This document shows positions 62,301-64,000 of a stretch of DNA of 64,000 nt, piece after piece. The position numbers and the translations under genes were made by a program. Numbering within the stretch: position 1 is the stretch's first letter; each line of letters begins with the position of its first letter. Origin of the DNA: Scortum barcoo. Its lineage: Eukaryota > Chordata > Actinopteri > Centrarchiformes > Terapontidae. Below the pieces are notes generated by a model, which saw only the letters and a program-made list of their open reading frames with translations, was not told where the DNA came from and ran no database searches. The DNA is taken from the NCBI GenBank assembly GCA_023238725.1, contig CM041534.1, forward strand, positions 3,546,449 to 3,610,448, in the 5' to 3' direction.

Positions 62301-63936
62301 GTCTGAAAAACATGGTAGTTCACTATCATGTGCTGCCACCTGCTGAGGGTTATGGTCAGTGCTGTTCTGTGGACTGTGATGAACATGTTCTCCAGCTTTG
62401 ACGTGGCTGTACTTCATCATTATAATAAACTCTTTGTAAATTTGCATCAAAGACATCACTAGTTCATTTGTGACAGAGGAGGTGACACAGAGGAACCAAC
62501 CATAGCTGGAGACCAACGCCTTGTAGGACGGATCAGCGAGTGCTCCGCTCATGAAGCCAAAACTAGAGCCTCCATGGAACATGTAGAGGTTGACAGACAT
62601 GCCTCGCCTCAGAATTTCTCTCACAGTGGACACCATGTCTGAAAAGAAGTTCAACACATTCACTGTAAACAAACTGATTCCTTAAAAAATCACAATACAG
62701 TCTTTAAGTTAAGTCACTGAACACCCTCAATCATCTGCTGACCTCTTCATTAGGGGCTAAAAATCGGTTGGCAAAGTTTCACATTTACATTTGCATTTGC
62801 ATAGTAGCAAGTAGGATGTAGCTAATGATCGTCATGCAAATAGCATATCTACAGCACGCAGCCTAGAGACTGAGATAGAAAGCGTCTGTTTACGGCAGTT
62901 AAGAGTGACCATAGGATCAAATATTGCTGGTGGGAAATATAAAAAGAAATACTTAGATAGATATCAGAAGATATCAGTGGCTTACTGTATGACAAATGAC
63001 AGAAAAGTGATTTGACTTGTGGCGACCAATGTGTGTTCAAGACTGATACTGATACATATAAAGTTAATACAGATTTTTTATTTCAGACATTTGCTTTAAA
63101 ATGGCGTAGCAGTTACACAGTCAGCTTATAGAACCATATGAGAACTTACCTATTAATGTCAAATTACTTTTGGTCAGAATAAATGTGAAATGTGATTGGC
63201 CACCAGTACAGTAAGATATATTGGGATACCTTACAATCTTCATGGGAAGAAATCGGTCAAAAGGCAGAACTGCATAATTCATGAAACAATAAACATGCAG
63301 AATAAATCAAATGGCTGATCAGAGTGTTGACTGTATATATTAAATATTTTCCAAAAAAAAAAAGGTGCAATGTTTGTCTATCGTAGGAACAGCTAAGATA
63401 CTGCACAGAGCCATCAAACAACCAGGCCTCTGGTAAAGGACCCGAGCTTGAGGGAAACACACACCACCATCACCCTGAGAGGTGCAATTTTGTATACAGA
63501 TATTAATTTTCTCACTGTCAGGATATCTGACAGAAAGAGAGGAAATTAAGAAAAAGAGAAAGGGGTATGCCATGAAACAAAGGCTCCTGGCTGGTACTGA
63601 ACCCGGACATTGGATTCACAGTATGTATGCAGCCTAATCATTCAGTTATCTGGGTGAGAATCTGCCTTACCCTCTGGGGGAAGCACATGGTGGAGGTCAC
63701 CCCACACATCATACCAGCCAGTCCAGTAGTCCATCACCAAGGTAGGGCTGTTGGGCTGACAAACAGCAGAGAAAAGGCCCACACTCTTAGCTCACAGAGT
63801 TTACTGTCCAGTGTTTGATGTGCTCGGTGACAGTCAATGAAATGATGTGGAAAGGTAAGATACATACACACCTGGAGAGCATTCAGATCCTGGATGTCTC
63901 TCTGATTTAGCCTCTGCAGCTTCACTGATCTGATGG
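59303..63936 (-). CDS. glb1l2: GH35 beta-galactosidase-like protein (GLB1L2/GLB1L3 type), 3' part
   Basis: Twelve minus-strand exons join in frame to 392 residues and a stop: 63872-63936, 63671-63755, 62501-62638, 62222-62302, 62033-62142, 61789-61935, 60923-60994, 60706-60784, 60517-60604, 60318-60429, 60077-60193, 59303-59389. The 5' part, with signal peptide and acid/base Glu, lies beyond the window (human GLB1L2 is 636 residues). The family hydrolyses terminal beta-galactose and is secreted or lysosomal. Seen: VMDYWTGWYDVWG (the nucleophile strand, with Asp for Glu), SVNLYMFHGGSSFGFMSGA, the DYDAPLSEAGEYTPKY linker, the beta-sandwich domains, and GWEKGVVFING-NLGRYWSIGPQQTLYLPGP. For the 60923-60994 exon the inner donor (GGTAAG|gtatgg) is used; the outer one would shift the frame. 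Tail-to-tail position with b3gat1 as in human 11q25 favours glb1l2; glb1l3 is not excluded. The donor at 62500 (gttggt) is weak. Confidence 0.85.
59544..60057. mobile_element. Foldback MITE-like element in a glb1l2-like intron
   Basis: The two arms, 59544-59701 (tttgctttcttgccaagag ... ttagcttagcttagcataaagac ... cagctagcctggctcc) and about 59885-60055 (gaggctagctgtttctttct ... gcaaggctaagctaac ... cttggcaagaaggcaaatgag), are inverted repeats of each other separated by about 190 bp. No ORF. It fills most of the 687-bp last intron. Confidence 0.75.
61189..61680. mobile_element. Second foldback element in a glb1l2-like intron
   Basis: Left arm 61189-61350 (attttggagaaatacacttaatcgc ... atatgaagcttcagg ... 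ttagcttagcataaag ... gctagcctggctctgt); right arm about 61540-61680 (ggtgctggtagacac ... cagtttctatgctgaggtaatctaaccagctgctggcttcata ... gatatgagagttg). Same family as 59544-60057. Confidence 0.7.
63671..63755 (-). CDS. glb1l2: glb1l2-like exon carrying the nucleophile position
   Basis: Encodes NSPTLVMDYWTGWYDVWG and LHHVLPPE. In GH35 the nucleophile is the Glu of the [ST/M]E[FY]xTGW motif (GLB1 Glu268, in SEFYTGWLDHWG). Here the codon is GAC (Asp), on the minus strand at 63729-63731. Confidence 0.85.
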
Positions 63937-63963
63937 CTATAAGAAAAGAGATCACAAGGTCAG

Positions 63964-63965
<2 letters not shown>

Positions 63966-64000
<35 letters not shown>
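63966..64000. repeat. (TG)n microsatellite at the window edge
   Basis: At least 16 units, running into the window edge, in an intron of the glb1l2-like gene. Confidence 0.9.

Noticed and set aside
1..64000. CRISPR-like arrays, phage defence genes, operons, tRNA or rRNA genes, endogenous virus
   Set aside because: The tandem repeats are all microsatellites without unique spacers, the genes are intron-containing vertebrate genes, and no structural RNA gene or viral gene was recognised.

Overview
The window is nuclear DNA from a ray-finned fish, most likely a percomorph teleost. The signs are compact vertebrate genes with GT-AG introns, long AT-rich intergenic stretches full of (CA)n/(TG)n and tetranucleotide microsatellites, and several dispersed repeat families typical of teleosts (LINE relics, a tRNA-headed SINE-like element, MITE-like foldbacks, a TTAA-flanked piggyBac-type MITE). 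Nothing looks bacterial, viral or organellar.

Layout. (1) 1-332 is the 3' end of an old LINE. (2) 1.4-5.4 kb holds a six-exon plus-strand HMGN-type nucleosome-binding gene with a GC-rich promoter and a long 3' UTR. (3) 7.25-14.5 kb, minus strand, is slc37a4, the ER glucose-6-phosphate transporter. It has eight constitutive coding exons plus a 66-bp in-frame cassette exon of the size and position of the brain-variant exon known in mammals. (4) 14.5-54.7 kb has no complete protein-coding gene that I can recognise. It carries two LINE relics on the minus strand, a SINE-like element with a 13-bp target duplication, other dispersed repeats, microsatellites, and two candidate non-coding 5' exons of the next gene (about 37.2 kb and 48.7 kb). 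(5) 54.7-56.7 kb, plus strand, is b3gat1, the HNK-1 glucuronyltransferase. All four coding exons are present, but exon 3 carries an extra 5 nt that causes a frameshift and immediate stop. (6) 59.3-64 kb, minus strand, is the 3' two-thirds of a GH35 beta-galactosidase-like gene (glb1l2/glb1l3 type). Twelve exons join in frame, and an Asp sits where the family has its nucleophilic Glu.

The tail-to-tail b3gat1/glb1l2 pair matches the human 11q25 order, which supports both names. The genes do not form a pathway: one is a chromatin protein, one an ER sugar-phosphate carrier, one a Golgi glycosyltransferase and one a predicted secreted or lysosomal glycosidase.

I found no convincing undescribed multi-gene system. 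The best leads are the b3gat1 frameshift, the Glu-to-Asp change in the glycosidase, the conserved slc37a4 cassette exon, a (UG)18 tract abutting an slc37a4 3' splice site, and clean TE insertions with identifiable boundaries. Exon edges were placed by hand from splice consensus, reading phase and remembered family sequences.
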